Assembly: GCF_028282165.1 (NCBI RefSeq)
Contig: NZ_JANQIM010000027.1
Span: 95,756 to 159,755 of the forward strand
DNA from: Winogradskyella sp.
GTDB lineage: Bacteria; Bacteroidota; Bacteroidia; Flavobacteriales; Flavobacteriaceae
Reading direction: 5' to 3'
DNA length: 64,000 bases
The notes under the pieces are model-generated. The model saw only the letters and a list, made by a program, of their open reading frames with translations, made no database searches and had not been told where the DNA came from. The translations under genes were made by a program, and so were the position numbers. Shown piece by piece: positions 1 to 7,857 of this stretch. How positions within the stretch are numbered: position 1 is the stretch's first letter; every line of letters starts with the position of its first letter.

Positions 1-409
1 CCCAAATTTGTGCTATGCATTGTGCGTTGGATTTAGTGAAGATGATATTGTTGAGTGTGAAGATGATGATTATCCTAATGACTGTGATGAGGATGATTTA
101 ATCGAATTCGTAATTGAGTGCGATCATTATGCAACACCAATAGGTAGTAATGACACATATGTCTTTGATTTTTATGGAGACGCAACACTAGAAATTGAAA
201 GTCTTGATGGCAGCGTCACTTACTATGGCGAATGGATTATAGCAGAAGATCCTACTTCAGATGATCTTACTATCCTTTTAACCTCAGACTTTGACATATT
301 GGCAAATAATCCTGAAAATGGCGCATGGAAAATAACATGTGGATCTGCAGCAGGGTTAATGATGTACTCTATAAATCAATCCTTTAGCATAGAGTCCGAT
401 TGTGACTAA
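1..409 (+). CDS. C-terminal part of an acidic protein of unknown function (partial)
   Basis: The reading frame is open to the left edge of the window (the codons before position 8 read Pro-Asn), so only the C-terminal 135 or so residues are seen. The visible part begins with a run rich in Asp, Glu and Cys and continues into a beta-rich stretch (YVFDFYGDATLEIE, ITYYGEWII) that ends in ESDCD. Similar acidic, Cys-containing repeats occur in secreted Bacteroidota proteins, but I do not recognise a family. It has no Por tail and is followed by a good terminator at 470-500. The start and any signal peptide lie outside the window. Confidence 0.6.
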   Translation, partial: PNLCYALCVGFSEDDIVECEDDDYPNDCDEDDLIEFVIECDHYATPIGSNDTYVFDFYGDATLEIESLDGSVTYYGEWIIAEDPTSDDLTILLTSDFDILANNPENGAWKITCGSAAGLMMYSINQSFSIESDCD

Positions 410-469
410 AAATAAATAATCTGGTTAGGGTTATTTGATTACAAATAAAGTTTGTAAGTTGATTAGTGA

Positions 470-500
470 GCCTTCAAGGTAATTCTTGAAGGCTTTTTTT
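470..500 (+). terminator. Rho-independent terminator
   Basis: A perfect 9-bp stem (GCCTTCAAG / CTTGAAGGC) with a 6-nt loop is followed by a run of T at 494-500. It ends transcription of the partial gene before oxyR. Confidence 0.85.
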
Positions 501-562
501 ATTATATCTCATTATAGATTAGAGTAATGCTTTTTGTATTTTTATAGCCTAAATCAATTACA

Positions 563-1501
563 ATGACCATCACCCAACTTAAATATGCACTTGCTATAGC
601 GGAACATAAAAACTTCACCAAAGCTGCAGAAAAGTGCTTTGTAACCCAGCCTACCTTAAGTACACAGATACAAAAACTAGAAGACGAACTCGATGTAGTT
701 ATTTTCGATAGAGGCAAAAAACCTATTGAATTGACAGACGTAGGACGGAAAATTGTTTTTCAAGCTCGTAACATTGTCAATGAAGCAGAGCGCATCCAAG
801 ATATTGTAGACCAACAAAAAGGCTTCATTGGGGGTGAATTTAGATTAGGTATTATCCCAACTATAATGCCAACTCTACTACCCATGTTTTTAAAGAACTT
901 CATTAAAAAATACCCAAAAGTGAAGTTGAAAATAGAAGAGCTAACTACTGAAGAGATTTTAACACGTATCAATGATGGGCATTTAGACGCTGCCATTGCT
1001 GCCACGCCATTAGAAAGTGACAATATAAAAGAGCGTGTTTTATATTATGAACCTTTTGTAGCATATATCCCTAATAGTCATAGATTAAGAGACAAGAAGA
1101 CTATTGAGGTTTCTGATCTTGAAATTGAGGATATGCTCCTTTTAGAAGATGGCCATTGTTTTAGGGAAGGTGTGATTAATTTATGTAAAACCTTCAAAGA
1201 TCAAATCGATGATCATTTTCAATTGGAAAGCGGAAGTATAGAAACGCTAATAAAACTTTCAAATGAAGGTATGGGAATGACATTACTTCCCTATTTACAC
1301 ACGTTGGATATCAAAGAAAAATTGAATCCTAATTTAAGACATTTTACTGAGCCTTCACCTGCAAGAGAAGTAAGTATTATTTATCACAAAAGTGAATTAA
1401 AGATGCAGATCATAGACGCAATGCATAATGTCATTTCTGGTATCATACGAGGGGCAATAGCCTTTAGTGATGTTGAGATTATTAGCCCACTACCTAAATA
1501 A
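563..1501 (+). CDS. oxyR: OxyR, LysR-type hydrogen-peroxide sensor
   Basis: A 312-residue LysR-type regulator with an N-terminal winged helix-turn-helix (residues 1-60; KNFTKAAEKCFVTQPTLSTQIQKLE) and a C-terminal effector domain. The motif LEDGHCF with Cys199, and a second Cys exactly nine residues later (Cys208), match the redox pair of E. coli OxyR, even in numbering. This sets it apart from the general LysR family. Disulfide formation by H2O2 should switch on peroxide-defence genes. It is a single gene ending at a bidirectional terminator, tail to tail with the copper/peroxidase operon. The start ATG at 563 leads directly into the typical MTITQL opening. Confidence 0.93.
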   Translation: MTITQLKYALAIAEHKNFTKAAEKCFVTQPTLSTQIQKLEDELDVVIFDRGKKPIELTDVGRKIVFQARNIVNEAERIQDIVDQQKGFIGGEFRLGIIPTIMPTLLPMFLKNFIKKYPKVKLKIEELTTEEILTRINDGHLDAAIAATPLESDNIKERVLYYEPFVAYIPNSHRLRDKKTIEVSDLEIEDMLLLEDGHCFREGVINLCKTFKDQIDDHFQLESGSIETLIKLSNEGMGMTLLPYLHTLDIKEKLNPNLRHFTEPSPAREVSIIYHKSELKMQIIDAMHNVISGIIRGAIAFSDVEIISPLPK

Positions 1502-1503
1502 AA

Positions 1504-1526
1504 AAATCCCTCTAGTTGAGGGATTT
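1504..1526. terminator. Bidirectional terminator between oxyR and the barrel gene
   Basis: A 9-bp inverted repeat (AAATCCCTC / GAGGGATTT) with a TAGTT loop sits between the converging ends of oxyR and the minus-strand operon. A-rich and T-rich sides let it work both ways. Confidence 0.8.
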
Positions 1527-1534
1527 CCTTTATC

Positions 1535-2530
1535 TTACAAGGCAAAATTTACATAGACCGAAAAACGTTGTATAGACTCTACATTATCACCGAATAAATT
1601 TTGATTTACCGGTAATGTGTAACTCACTCCAAAAATAAATTTTTCGATAGCTAACTCAGACCCAATAGAAGCATTTAAAATATCGCCATCTGTGTCTGCT
1701 AGTGTTTCACCATATTGTATTATAGAATCATACACATCCCCAGATAAACCTGCAAATGGCATAATATTCATTTTATCTGTTGAAAAAACTGTATATACAT
1801 TTACAGAATAGCTCAACTGATTTCCAAACTGGTATTCATTTTTATTTTCTCCTTTTAGGTAGTAGCTCATTAGTGTGTTTACACCTATTCTATCTCCACC
1901 ATAATTATAACCCAAAGAAAAAATCCCATCTACACTTCCTGTGCCTACCTGAAAACCTGGATTTACATTATCGGTTAGTGCTTCTTCAAACTTACCTGTT
2001 GGTAACTTTATACCAAGACCAAATTGCAAGGAATGGCCAGAAGATTCTTTTGGAGAATTATAATTAACATCTGAAGCATCTAATTTGCGTCTCTTAAAAA
2101 ATTCCAATTTGTACCATCCAATAGCACTAATATCCCCAAGACCATTTAGATTCTCATTACGTCCTTGAAACCTTCTGGTCAAATCTTGATACGGTACATT
2201 AGCTGTTATGAAAAACTTGTTATTTATCGGTACTTGAGCCCAAATCTGATAGGTATTAAAGGTTTCTTCACTTTTAGGTGAATTTTCAAAAATACCATTG
2301 CGTGATTCAAAGCTTTGATAGATATATCGTACACCCACAAAATTAGCATTGCTTAATGTCCCAAAGCCAAAACTACCACTGCTAGTAGAACAACCACAGA
2401 GGTCGCAATCCAAAAAAGTTTCAGTCCTAAAATTTTCAGGACACAATGGGCATGTATTTGCATTTACTGTTATGCTAGATAAGACCAAAAGTATTAACAA
2501 ATAAAACTTAAAATTCCGAAAAACGCTCAT
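1535..2530 (-). CDS. Outer-membrane beta-barrel protein with N-terminal cysteine cluster
   Basis: 331 residues with a cleavable signal peptide (about 1-24, ending VNA-N). A short Cys cluster follows (residues about 27-48: CPLC, then CDLCGC), then a Gly/aromatic-rich alternating pattern typical of outer-membrane barrels, ending in the aromatic-hydrophobic YVNFAL. Such proteins are often labelled 'transporter'. Its gene overlaps the end of the di-haem peroxidase gene by 23 nt, and it is the last gene of the MbnP/MbnH-like operon. The Cys cluster could bind metal, and copper is the obvious guess from the neighbours. That is inference, because no transport substrate can be read from the sequence. 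Confidence 0.7.
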   Translation of the reverse strand: MSVFRNFKFYLLILLVLSSITVNANTCPLCPENFRTETFLDCDLCGCSTSSGSFGFGTLSNANFVGVRYIYQSFESRNGIFENSPKSEETFNTYQIWAQVPINNKFFITANVPYQDLTRRFQGRNENLNGLGDISAIGWYKLEFFKRRKLDASDVNYNSPKESSGHSLQFGLGIKLPTGKFEEALTDNVNPGFQVGTGSVDGIFSLGYNYGGDRIGVNTLMSYYLKGENKNEYQFGNQLSYSVNVYTVFSTDKMNIMPFAGLSGDVYDSIIQYGETLADTDGDILNASIGSELAIEKFIFGVSYTLPVNQNLFGDNVESIQRFSVYVNFAL

Positions 2531-3554
2531 CTTCTAAAAATTCGTAATCTGTTAACGTCTTTAAAAAAGCAATCATGCTTTCTTTTTCATAGTCCGAGAG
2601 TGAAATACCCAAAGTGCCATCTTCTCTTAAAAAGGCAGGATCAACATTTCCATTATCTACCATACCAGAATCGTAAAAATCCATTACCACTTCTAGCGTT
2701 GTAAATCTACCATCGTGCATATAAGGAAACGTATATTCTACATTTCTTAAACTAGGTACTCTAAATTTGTATAAATCATTAGGATCTTCTAATAATCTAT
2801 AACGCCCTGTATCATTTAATTGAGGATTTACAGGCAAACCATTGTTTCTAAAACTCTGATCTGTAAATAAGTCCGTAGCATGGCAAGAAGCACATTTGTT
2901 CTGAAATGTATTTAAACCATCTAATTCTACCTGCGACAGAGTAATATTATCTTCTCCTCTAACATACTTATCGTATTTTGAGTTAGAAGACACCATAGTT
3001 AACATAAATTGAGACAAAGCCTTTAGAATATTTTCACTGCTTATTTCGCCATCTTCAAAAGCTCTAACAAACTGATTTTGATAATTGGAGTCGCTTTTTA
3101 GCTTTTGAACTATATTAGCTAAAGTCTCATTCATTTCTAATTCGCTCGTAATAGGAATAATGGGCTGTAAATCTAAATGCGATGCAGCACCGTCCCACAT
3201 AAAAGAATTATAAAATGCCATATTTTGAATGGGTTGCGAATTTCTAAAACCAATTGCTCCATCAACACCATGGCTTAGATTATGCCCATGATGTGTAAAA
3301 GCAAAAGCTTGCTCATGACAAAATGCACAAGCTATAGCATCATTAGAAGATAATCTGCCATCATAAAACAAGTCTTTTCCCAATTGAAAGCCTGCTTCGG
3401 TAACGGGATTATTGTCTAGATTGTATTCTATATCAGGAAAGTTAGAAGGCCTTTCGATCTCTAATAGTACAGGTTCATATTTTGGTACTTCATCACTTTC
3501 TGAACAAGACAAAACTAAAGCTAGCAATACTAGCATATAATTAATATTTCTCAT
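2508..3554 (-). CDS. Di-haem cytochrome c peroxidase / MbnH-like protein
   Basis: 348 residues from the ATG at 3554 (a TTG two codons upstream is possible). It is a lipoprotein (LVLSC, Cys17) with two haem c motifs, CAFCH at about 76-80 and CASCH at about 221-225, the pattern of bacterial di-haem peroxidases (CcpA/MauG/MbnH). Directly upstream in the operon is an MbnP-like gene. In the known MbnP-MbnH pair the di-haem enzyme oxidises a Trp of MbnP to kynurenine to create a copper site. By context this gene is the MbnH partner rather than a respiratory peroxidase. A classical cytochrome c peroxidase role cannot be excluded. Confidence 0.85.
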   Translation of the reverse strand: MRNINYMLVLLALVLSCSESDEVPKYEPVLLEIERPSNFPDIEYNLDNNPVTEAGFQLGKDLFYDGRLSSNDAIACAFCHEQAFAFTHHGHNLSHGVDGAIGFRNSQPIQNMAFYNSFMWDGAASHLDLQPIIPITSELEMNETLANIVQKLKSDSNYQNQFVRAFEDGEISSENILKALSQFMLTMVSSNSKYDKYVRGEDNITLSQVELDGLNTFQNKCASCHATDLFTDQSFRNNGLPVNPQLNDTGRYRLLEDPNDLYKFRVPSLRNVEYTFPYMHDGRFTTLEVVMDFYDSGMVDNGNVDPAFLREDGTLGISLSDYEKESMIAFLKTLTDYEFLEDERFSEF

Positions 3555-3571
3555 AATCAATAAGCATTATA

Positions 3572-3599
3572 AACCACTAAAGCATTATGTTTAGTGGTT
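3572..3599. other. Intercistronic hairpin without T-run
   Basis: A perfect 10-bp stem (AACCACTAAA / TTTAGTGGTT) with an 8-nt loop lies in the 59-nt gap between the MbnP-like and peroxidase genes. No T-run follows on the minus strand, so it looks more like an RNA processing or stability element, or an attenuator, than a full terminator. Confidence 0.5.
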
Positions 3600-3613
3600 C
3601 TTATTAATATTGA

Positions 3614-4414
3614 TTAATCGTTGTGTACGTGATGTACCATAAACATAGACTGTACATTAGATGCTATAACTGGAGTTTTTTGTGCGTCTGTGTGTACTTG
3701 GTCATAACCATCAGCAAAATTTACTGAAGTAACCCCATCAAATACCTTAGAGATATCAGCAACGATATGGATTTCTGGTGTTTTACTTTCTCTTACCAAT
3801 ACTGTATTTGGTAAACTTAATGTAACTTCTTTATAGTTATCTAATGAGGTACCAACACTACCCATATGAATATTTAGGGGTTCATCTGTAAGAGATGTAG
3901 TTGAAAACGTACCATCAAATCTTACAAATTTATAACCAGCAGCCCAACTCCACATCATGCCTTCATCTGTTGCCATATCTAAAAAATCGCCTTGCCCCTC
4001 AGCTCCCAGAGCAAAGCGATCTTGGTCTATACCAATACCGAATGTGATTTCAGTATAATTAGCAGCATCAATATTATCTAGTACTACCCAGATCTCACCA
4101 GCATTGTTACCATCTTCTTCATTTATAATAAAGGCATTGTCTTCTACCGGAAACATAAAAGTATTACCTTCACTATCTTTTACTCTTACATTACTTATAA
4201 TGTATTTTAGTGTACTAAGTTGAAAAGATTCGTTATTGGATTTATTATAGGTTGTACCAAAAATAAAATCTTGGTCCCCTACTGCATTATCAAATTTTAG
4301 AACGACACTTCCTGTTTGTCCTGTTAAATCTTCATTATTATTATCATCGTCTGATGAACAGCTCGAAATCAATGCACATAACGCTAGTGCAAACGTATAT
4401 TTTATAAGTTTCAT
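3614..4414 (-). CDS. MbnP-family copper-binding lipoprotein
   Basis: 266 residues. The signal peptide ends in a lipobox (ALISSC, Cys19) followed by an acidic DDDNNNED tail. The beta-sandwich body carries the family signature MMWSWAAGYKFVRFDG (about residues 150-165) and a His-rich end (VHHVHND). MbnP proteins are periplasmic copper binders whose site includes a kynurenine made by the partner MbnH, here the next gene. The Trp residues of the MWSW motif are the natural candidates for modification, although which Trp is used cannot be told from sequence. It is the second gene of a four-gene operon. Confidence 0.85.
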   Translation of the reverse strand: MKLIKYTFALALCALISSCSSDDDNNNEDLTGQTGSVVLKFDNAVGDQDFIFGTTYNKSNNESFQLSTLKYIISNVRVKDSEGNTFMFPVEDNAFIINEEDGNNAGEIWVVLDNIDAANYTEITFGIGIDQDRFALGAEGQGDFLDMATDEGMMWSWAAGYKFVRFDGTFSTTSLTDEPLNIHMGSVGTSLDNYKEVTLSLPNTVLVRESKTPEIHIVADISKVFDGVTSVNFADGYDQVHTDAQKTPVIASNVQSMFMVHHVHND

Positions 4415-4561
4415 TTTGTATAAGTTTAATATTTATAATTGATTAATGTGCACGAGACTTTAATGTAAATACAACATAGTCTGTATATTCTAATTTATTT
4501 TCAAAAATTAGAATACAGTCTCATAGCATTGAAGGCCTTAGCCTAATCTGAATATGAAAAC

Positions 4562-4942
4562 TTATACAATTGGAGGCTTAAAATGAGCATACTCAAAACT
4601 AAATTTATAATTTTGAATAGGTGATGATATGTTCTTTTTGGAATCCCTTAAAACACAACTTACAACTTTATAATCTTGCATTTGTTCTGAAAAAACAGGA
4701 AAGAAAGATTCAGATAAGCTAATAACAGCTTTGTTACTATCGTCTGTAGTGTTATTTACCACAGCTAGTTGTTTAGTCAAATGACATTTACCATTACATT
4801 GCAGTTCTGGCTGATCCTTGTTAATACAGTAAGTCTCTATGATATAATCAATATTAAGTTGATAGTACAACACATTACCAACGAAGTATATTGGTCGTAG
4901 AGCAAAGGAGAAAAGTAATATGAAAAAAAATAGTTTTTTCAG
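4562..4942 (-). CDS. Small exported/membrane-anchored Cys-motif protein, first gene of the MbnP operon
   Basis: The most obvious in-frame start is a GTG at 4873 (103 residues). The frame stays open another 23 codons upstream, to a TAG, and encodes KKLFFFILLFSFALRPIYF, a clear signal or membrane segment of the kind this Bacteroidota family carries. No ATG, GTG or TTG lies in that stretch. The only near-cognate codon ahead of Lys-Lys-Leu is CTG at 4942, giving 126 residues. The conserved core is CINKDQPELQCNGKCHLTKQL-like (Cys-x9-Cys-x3-Cys). The function is unknown. The position before MbnP/MbnH and the Cys triad suggest metal handling (inference). Confidence 0.65.
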   Translation of the reverse strand: MKKLFFFILLFSFALRPIYFVGNVLYYQLNIDYIIETYCINKDQPELQCNGKCHLTKQLAVVNNTTDDSNKAVISLSESFFPVFSEQMQDYKVVSCVLRDSKKNISSPIQNYKFSFEYAHFKPPIV

Positions 4943-4980
4943 CTTCTACTAATTTTGAACAAAGATAAGTTTAAGAATTA

Positions 4981-5008
4981 AAAAAAGCGACTCGTGAGTC
5001 GCTTTTTT
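4981..5008. terminator. Strong bidirectional terminator
   Basis: A near-perfect palindrome, GCGACTC-GT-GAGTCGC, is flanked by six A on one side and six T on the other. It ends the small minus-strand gene that stops at 5009. Confidence 0.9.
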
Positions 5009-5206
5009 CTATGCTTTTAGATAAATTAAGCTTTTGTTTAATTCTGGGTTTTGATTGATTAGGGACAGAATAAAAATTCTCAGTTCTTCTAGTTCGTGAG
5101 GCAGTAACCGCTTTACTGCTTTTTCCACTTCTTTACAGAATAATGTCGCATCAAAACTCACCTTTTTAAGTACCGTTTTAGTGTACTCAAACATTGCTCT
5201 CGCCAT
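5009..5206 (-). CDS. Conserved small protein of Flavobacteriia, unknown function
   Basis: 65 residues, MARAMFEYTKTVLKKVSF then an amphipathic helix-rich body (KEVEKAVKRLLPHELEELRIFI). I recognise the opening as a small, highly conserved protein of flavobacteria with no assigned function. It has no signal peptide and no transmembrane segment, is basic in the N-terminal half, and is probably cytosolic. It is a single gene with its own terminator. The 218 nt upstream, to the TIGR00266 gene, hold no other gene that I can support. Confidence 0.75.
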   Translation of the reverse strand: MARAMFEYTKTVLKKVSFDATLFCKEVEKAVKRLLPHELEELRIFILSLINQNPELNKSLIYLKA

Positions 5207-5424
5207 AGGTAATTCAAAGTTTTAGGTTCAACAATAAAAGGTAATTTTCTCTATAGGCTAATAATTAAATTCTTTCCCCAAGATAGAAAAAAAACGTTTT
5301 CGATCTAAAACCAGGTCTAAAGTTTAACAGCATATTATGTTAAAAGTTGAAATAAACAGATGAACACAATAAAAAAGAAAAGAGGATTCTGACAGTTTAA
5401 TATACTGATTTGCTTACCATTAAA

Positions 5425-6252
5425 TCAAAACCTATTATCACCGTCCAACAAATCTCCTAAGCCTCCTAGTATGCTTCCTTCTCCTCTATCTTTTCCGCCA
5501 GCTTTTGGTGCAGAGGCGATAATACGATTTGCCAATCGACTAAAGGGCAAGGACTGTATATAGACTTTTCCTGGACCTCTTAACCTGGCAAAGAACAGTC
5601 CTTCTCCACCAAAAATAGAATTCTTAATACCGCCAATAAATTCGATATCATAATCCACATCTTGCGTAAACCCAACAATACAACCTGTATCAACTCTAAG
5701 GGTTTCGCCAGGTTGTAAGGTCTTTTCTGCCATGGTACCCCCAGCATGAACAAAGGCCATACCATCGCCTTCTAATTTTTGCATAATAAAGCCTTCACCA
5801 CCAAATAAGCCTCTTCCTAATTTTTTAGAAAACTCTATCCCCACACTAACCCCTTTTGCGGCACATAGAAAAGCATCTTTTTGGCAAATAAACTTTCCTC
5901 TAAACTCCGTTAAATCTATAGGTATAATCTTGCCTGGATAAGGAGAGGCGAAGGATACATTTCGTTTTCCTGTAAGATCATTATAAAAGGCAGTCATAAA
6001 TAAGCTTTCGCCTGTAAGGATTCGCTTCCCAGCGCCTAATATTTTACCAAGAAAACCTTTATCCTTTTGAGAACCATCTCCAAATATAGTATCCATTTTT
6101 ATACCATCTTCCATCATCATAAAACTTCCCGATTCTGCAATGACGGCCTCTTGCGGGTCTAGTTCAATCTCTACGTATTGCATTTCCTCACCATAAATAC
6201 GGTAATCGATTTCGTGAGCATTTCTGTCTGTAAAATCTGGTAATTTTTCCAT
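5425..6252 (-). CDS. TIGR00266 / AIM24 family protein
   Basis: 275 residues with the Gly-rich beta-prism-like repeats of the TIGR00266/AIM24 family: AESGSFMMM near the start, [36 protein letters not shown], and a Gly/Asp-rich tail. The biochemical role of the family is unknown in bacteria, and yeast Aim24 is linked to mitochondrial inner-membrane organisation. It has no signal peptide. The DUF4442 gene lies 120 nt upstream on the same strand, so the two may be co-transcribed. The start ATG at 6252 fits the family length. Confidence 0.85.
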   Translation of the reverse strand: MEKLPDFTDRNAHEIDYRIYGEEMQYVEIELDPQEAVIAESGSFMMMEDGIKMDTIFGDGSQKDKGFLGKILGAGKRILTGESLFMTAFYNDLTGKRNVSFASPYPGKIIPIDLTEFRGKFICQKDAFLCAAKGVSVGIEFSKKLGRGLFGGEGFIMQKLEGDGMAFVHAGGTMAEKTLQPGETLRVDTGCIVGFTQDVDYDIEFIGGIKNSIFGGEGLFFARLRGPGKVYIQSLPFSRLANRIIASAPKAGGKDRGEGSILGGLGDLLDGDNRF

Positions 6253-6372
6253 AATATTTTTTCGTTTTAAGGTTGACGTGTATATGTTGTGTAAAACTCT
6301 ATTTTGTTACAGTTGCCTTTTAAAGAGATTACTTCATTCTTTATCTTCGCAATGGCATAATCCTTTTAACTC

Positions 6373-6828
6373 CTAACTCTTAACTTTCAATGTCCATTCA
6401 AAATTAAAGGAAGACACCTCTACTCCATCTTTATTAACGCCATTAGCACTCAGCCATACGGTTTGCCCTTCACCTGTTTCTATAGCTTTACTTATAGCTT
6501 CGTCGATCTTATGGCCTTCTTCACATCTAAATGTAATCCTTCCAGTCGCTTTTTTTGTAAATGTAGCATTATTATTAGCTACAAGCATGGATATTTTTTT
6601 TCCGCTATCCCTTATCTTTTTCATTACCAAAGCACCTGTGGTCAACTCTGCAGCCATGCCTTGCACCGCCCAAAACATAGACTTAAATGGGTTTTGATTG
6701 ATCCATCGATGCTTTACCGAAACCACACAAGTTGTATCATCAATATGCTTGGCCCTTACGCCAGTAAAATAAGCTGAAGGCAGCTTAAACAGTAGGTATG
6801 TATTGAGTTTTGATGGTGTAATAGTCAT
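6373..6828 (-). CDS. DUF4442 hot-dog-fold protein
   Basis: 151 residues matching the DUF4442 (thioesterase-like hot-dog) family: an N-terminal helix, then VVSVKHRWINQNPFKSMFWAVQGMAAELTTGALV, which forms the central hot-dog helix, and beta strands to the end. Hot-dog proteins often act on acyl-CoA thioesters, but a substrate and an obvious catalytic acid cannot be assigned here. It is cytosolic. It is divergent from the DUF4870 gene across a 145-nt promoter region. Confidence 0.8.
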   Translation of the reverse strand: MTITPSKLNTYLLFKLPSAYFTGVRAKHIDDTTCVVSVKHRWINQNPFKSMFWAVQGMAAELTTGALVMKKIRDSGKKISMLVANNNATFTKKATGRITFRCEEGHKIDEAISKAIETGEGQTVWLSANGVNKDGVEVSSFNFEWTLKVKS

Positions 6829-6938
6829 ACAATGAGGTTAGATTTTCCACTAAAATAATCCAAATATTCCAACTCAACTAATGTTAAAAATATGTTAATT
6901 TTTAGTACTATGCGTAACATAATACCTGTTTTTAGACA

Positions 6939-6946
6939 TATATTTG
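6939..6946 (+). promoter_or_regulatory. Bacteroidota -7 promoter element for the DUF4870 gene
   Basis: TATATTTG fits the Bacteroidota sigma-A -7 consensus TAnnTTTG and lies 28 nt before the ATG at 6974. I see no convincing -33 TTG box. It supports ATG 6974 over the TTG at 6944, which would lie inside the promoter element. Confidence 0.5.
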
Positions 6947-6973
6947 TATAAGAAACTATTATATACTTTTAAA

Positions 6974-7420
6974 ATGGTAGACAATCATCATAAAAATTTA
7001 GCCACTTTTATACATCTTTCAACATTTTCAAGATTTATAATACCGTTCGGAAATTTTATTGGCCCAATTGTATTATGGGCTGCAAACAAAGAAAAATCCG
7101 AATTTGTAGATCATCATGGAAAGCAAGCCATAAACTTTCAAATTAGCATTTTGTTATATGCTATAATTATTGGGACCATTAGTGTTCCGTTTTTCATCTT
7201 TAAACTTTTTAGAGGACTAGACGTGATCGATTTTCATGGGTTCCACAACTTTCACATTAATGTTGGTGAACCTTCACCTCTATTGTACATAGGTGGTGGT
7301 TTAGGCGCCTTGGCCATCATTGCATTTATAATTGAGTTAGCGCTTATCGTTAAAGCAAGCTTATCTGCCAGAGATGGGGAAGTTTACAAATATCCATTAA
7401 CCATCAATTTTTTAAAGTAA
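6974..7420 (+). CDS. DUF4870 domain membrane protein
   Basis: 148 residues from ATG 6974. After a short hydrophilic start come SRFIIPFGNFIGPIVLWAANKEKSEFVDHHGKQAINFQ, the DUF4870 signature, and then two to three membrane helices (about 60-85 and 110-135). The family is found in many bacteria as a small inner-membrane protein of unknown function. Here it precedes a PadR-PspC pair on the same strand, which makes an envelope-related role plausible. The TTG 10 codons upstream is less likely as the start because a promoter-like element covers it. Confidence 0.85.
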   Translation: MVDNHHKNLATFIHLSTFSRFIIPFGNFIGPIVLWAANKEKSEFVDHHGKQAINFQISILLYAIIIGTISVPFFIFKLFRGLDVIDFHGFHNFHINVGEPSPLLYIGGGLGALAIIAFIIELALIVKASLSARDGEVYKYPLTINFLK

Positions 7421-7434
7421 TATTCATCAATAAA

Positions 7435-7461
7435 TACACCTACGCTTTAAGCTTCGGTGTA
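7435..7461 (+). promoter_or_regulatory. Leader hairpin upstream of padR (copy 1)
   Basis: TACACC / GGTGTA arms enclose an inner GCTT-T-AAGC pairing. Sixteen nt later comes an ATGAAC. The arrangement (CACC..GCT..TTAAGCTT.GGTG, then AATCAATC and AAAAATGAAC) recurs almost identically at 9711-9756, so it is likely a meaningful 5' element rather than a terminator. No T-run follows. Confidence 0.4.
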
Positions 7462-7477
7462 CTCAATCAATCAAAAA

Positions 7478-7516
7478 ATGAACAGTTTAATCGAATTTAA
7501 GACACTCATGATATGA
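7478..7516 (+). CDS. Possible 12-residue leader peptide coupled to padR
   Basis: ATG at 7478 opens a short frame, MNSLIEFKTLMI, whose TGA stop overlaps the padR start codon as ATGA, the classic geometry of translational coupling. It begins at the same distance from the leader hairpin as the real start of the downstream NTF2-like gene does from its own copy. It could be a leader peptide or the relic of a lost gene start, and translation is unproven. Confidence 0.25.
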   Translation: MNSLIEFKTLMI

Positions 7517-7857
7517 AAATAGAAAACACAAAAGCACAAATGCGTAAGGGTGTTCTAGAATACTGCATCTTATCCATCTTAAAAGATGAAGATGCTTATG
7601 TCGCAGAGATTCTGGGCACACTAAAGGACGCAAAAATGCTTGTTGTAGAAGGAACCATATATCCACTATTGACAAGATTAAAGAATGCAGGATTGCTCAG
7701 CTATCGTTGGGAAGAATCCACATCAGGGCCGCCAAGAAAATATTATGGCCTTACCGAAACAGGAAAACTGTTTCTTAAAGAGTTAAACACGACTTGGAGT
7801 GAATTACAAAATGCAGTCAACCTAGTAACACGTACAAAAACAACAAAAAATGAATAA
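7513..7857 (+). CDS. PadR-family transcriptional regulator
   Basis: 114 residues with the PadR winged-helix: KAQMRKGVLEYCILSILKDEDAYVAEIL, then VVEGTIYPLLTRLKNAGLLSYRWEESTSGPPRKYYGLTETG. It is short, without the long C-terminal dimer helix, as in the PadR subfamily that commonly precedes PspC-domain genes in Bacteroidota. It overlaps the PspC gene by 8 nt, so the two are co-translated and it probably autoregulates this envelope-stress-like operon. The ligand is unknown. Confidence 0.9.
   Translation: MKIENTKAQMRKGVLEYCILSILKDEDAYVAEILGTLKDAKMLVVEGTIYPLLTRLKNAGLLSYRWEESTSGPPRKYYGLTETGKLFLKELNTTWSELQNAVNLVTRTKTTKNE

Noticed and set aside
502..717. Minus-strand frame overlapping the start of oxyR
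   Set aside because: A Ser-rich shadow with no homology that I can recognise. It covers the oxyR promoter and start.
1535..2530. Reading the barrel protein as a TonB-dependent receptor
   Set aside because: It is far too short (331 residues) and has no plug domain or TonB box.
6463..6777. Plus-strand frame opposite the DUF4442 gene
   Set aside because: Antisense to a clear hot-dog protein gene, with composition typical of a shadow frame.
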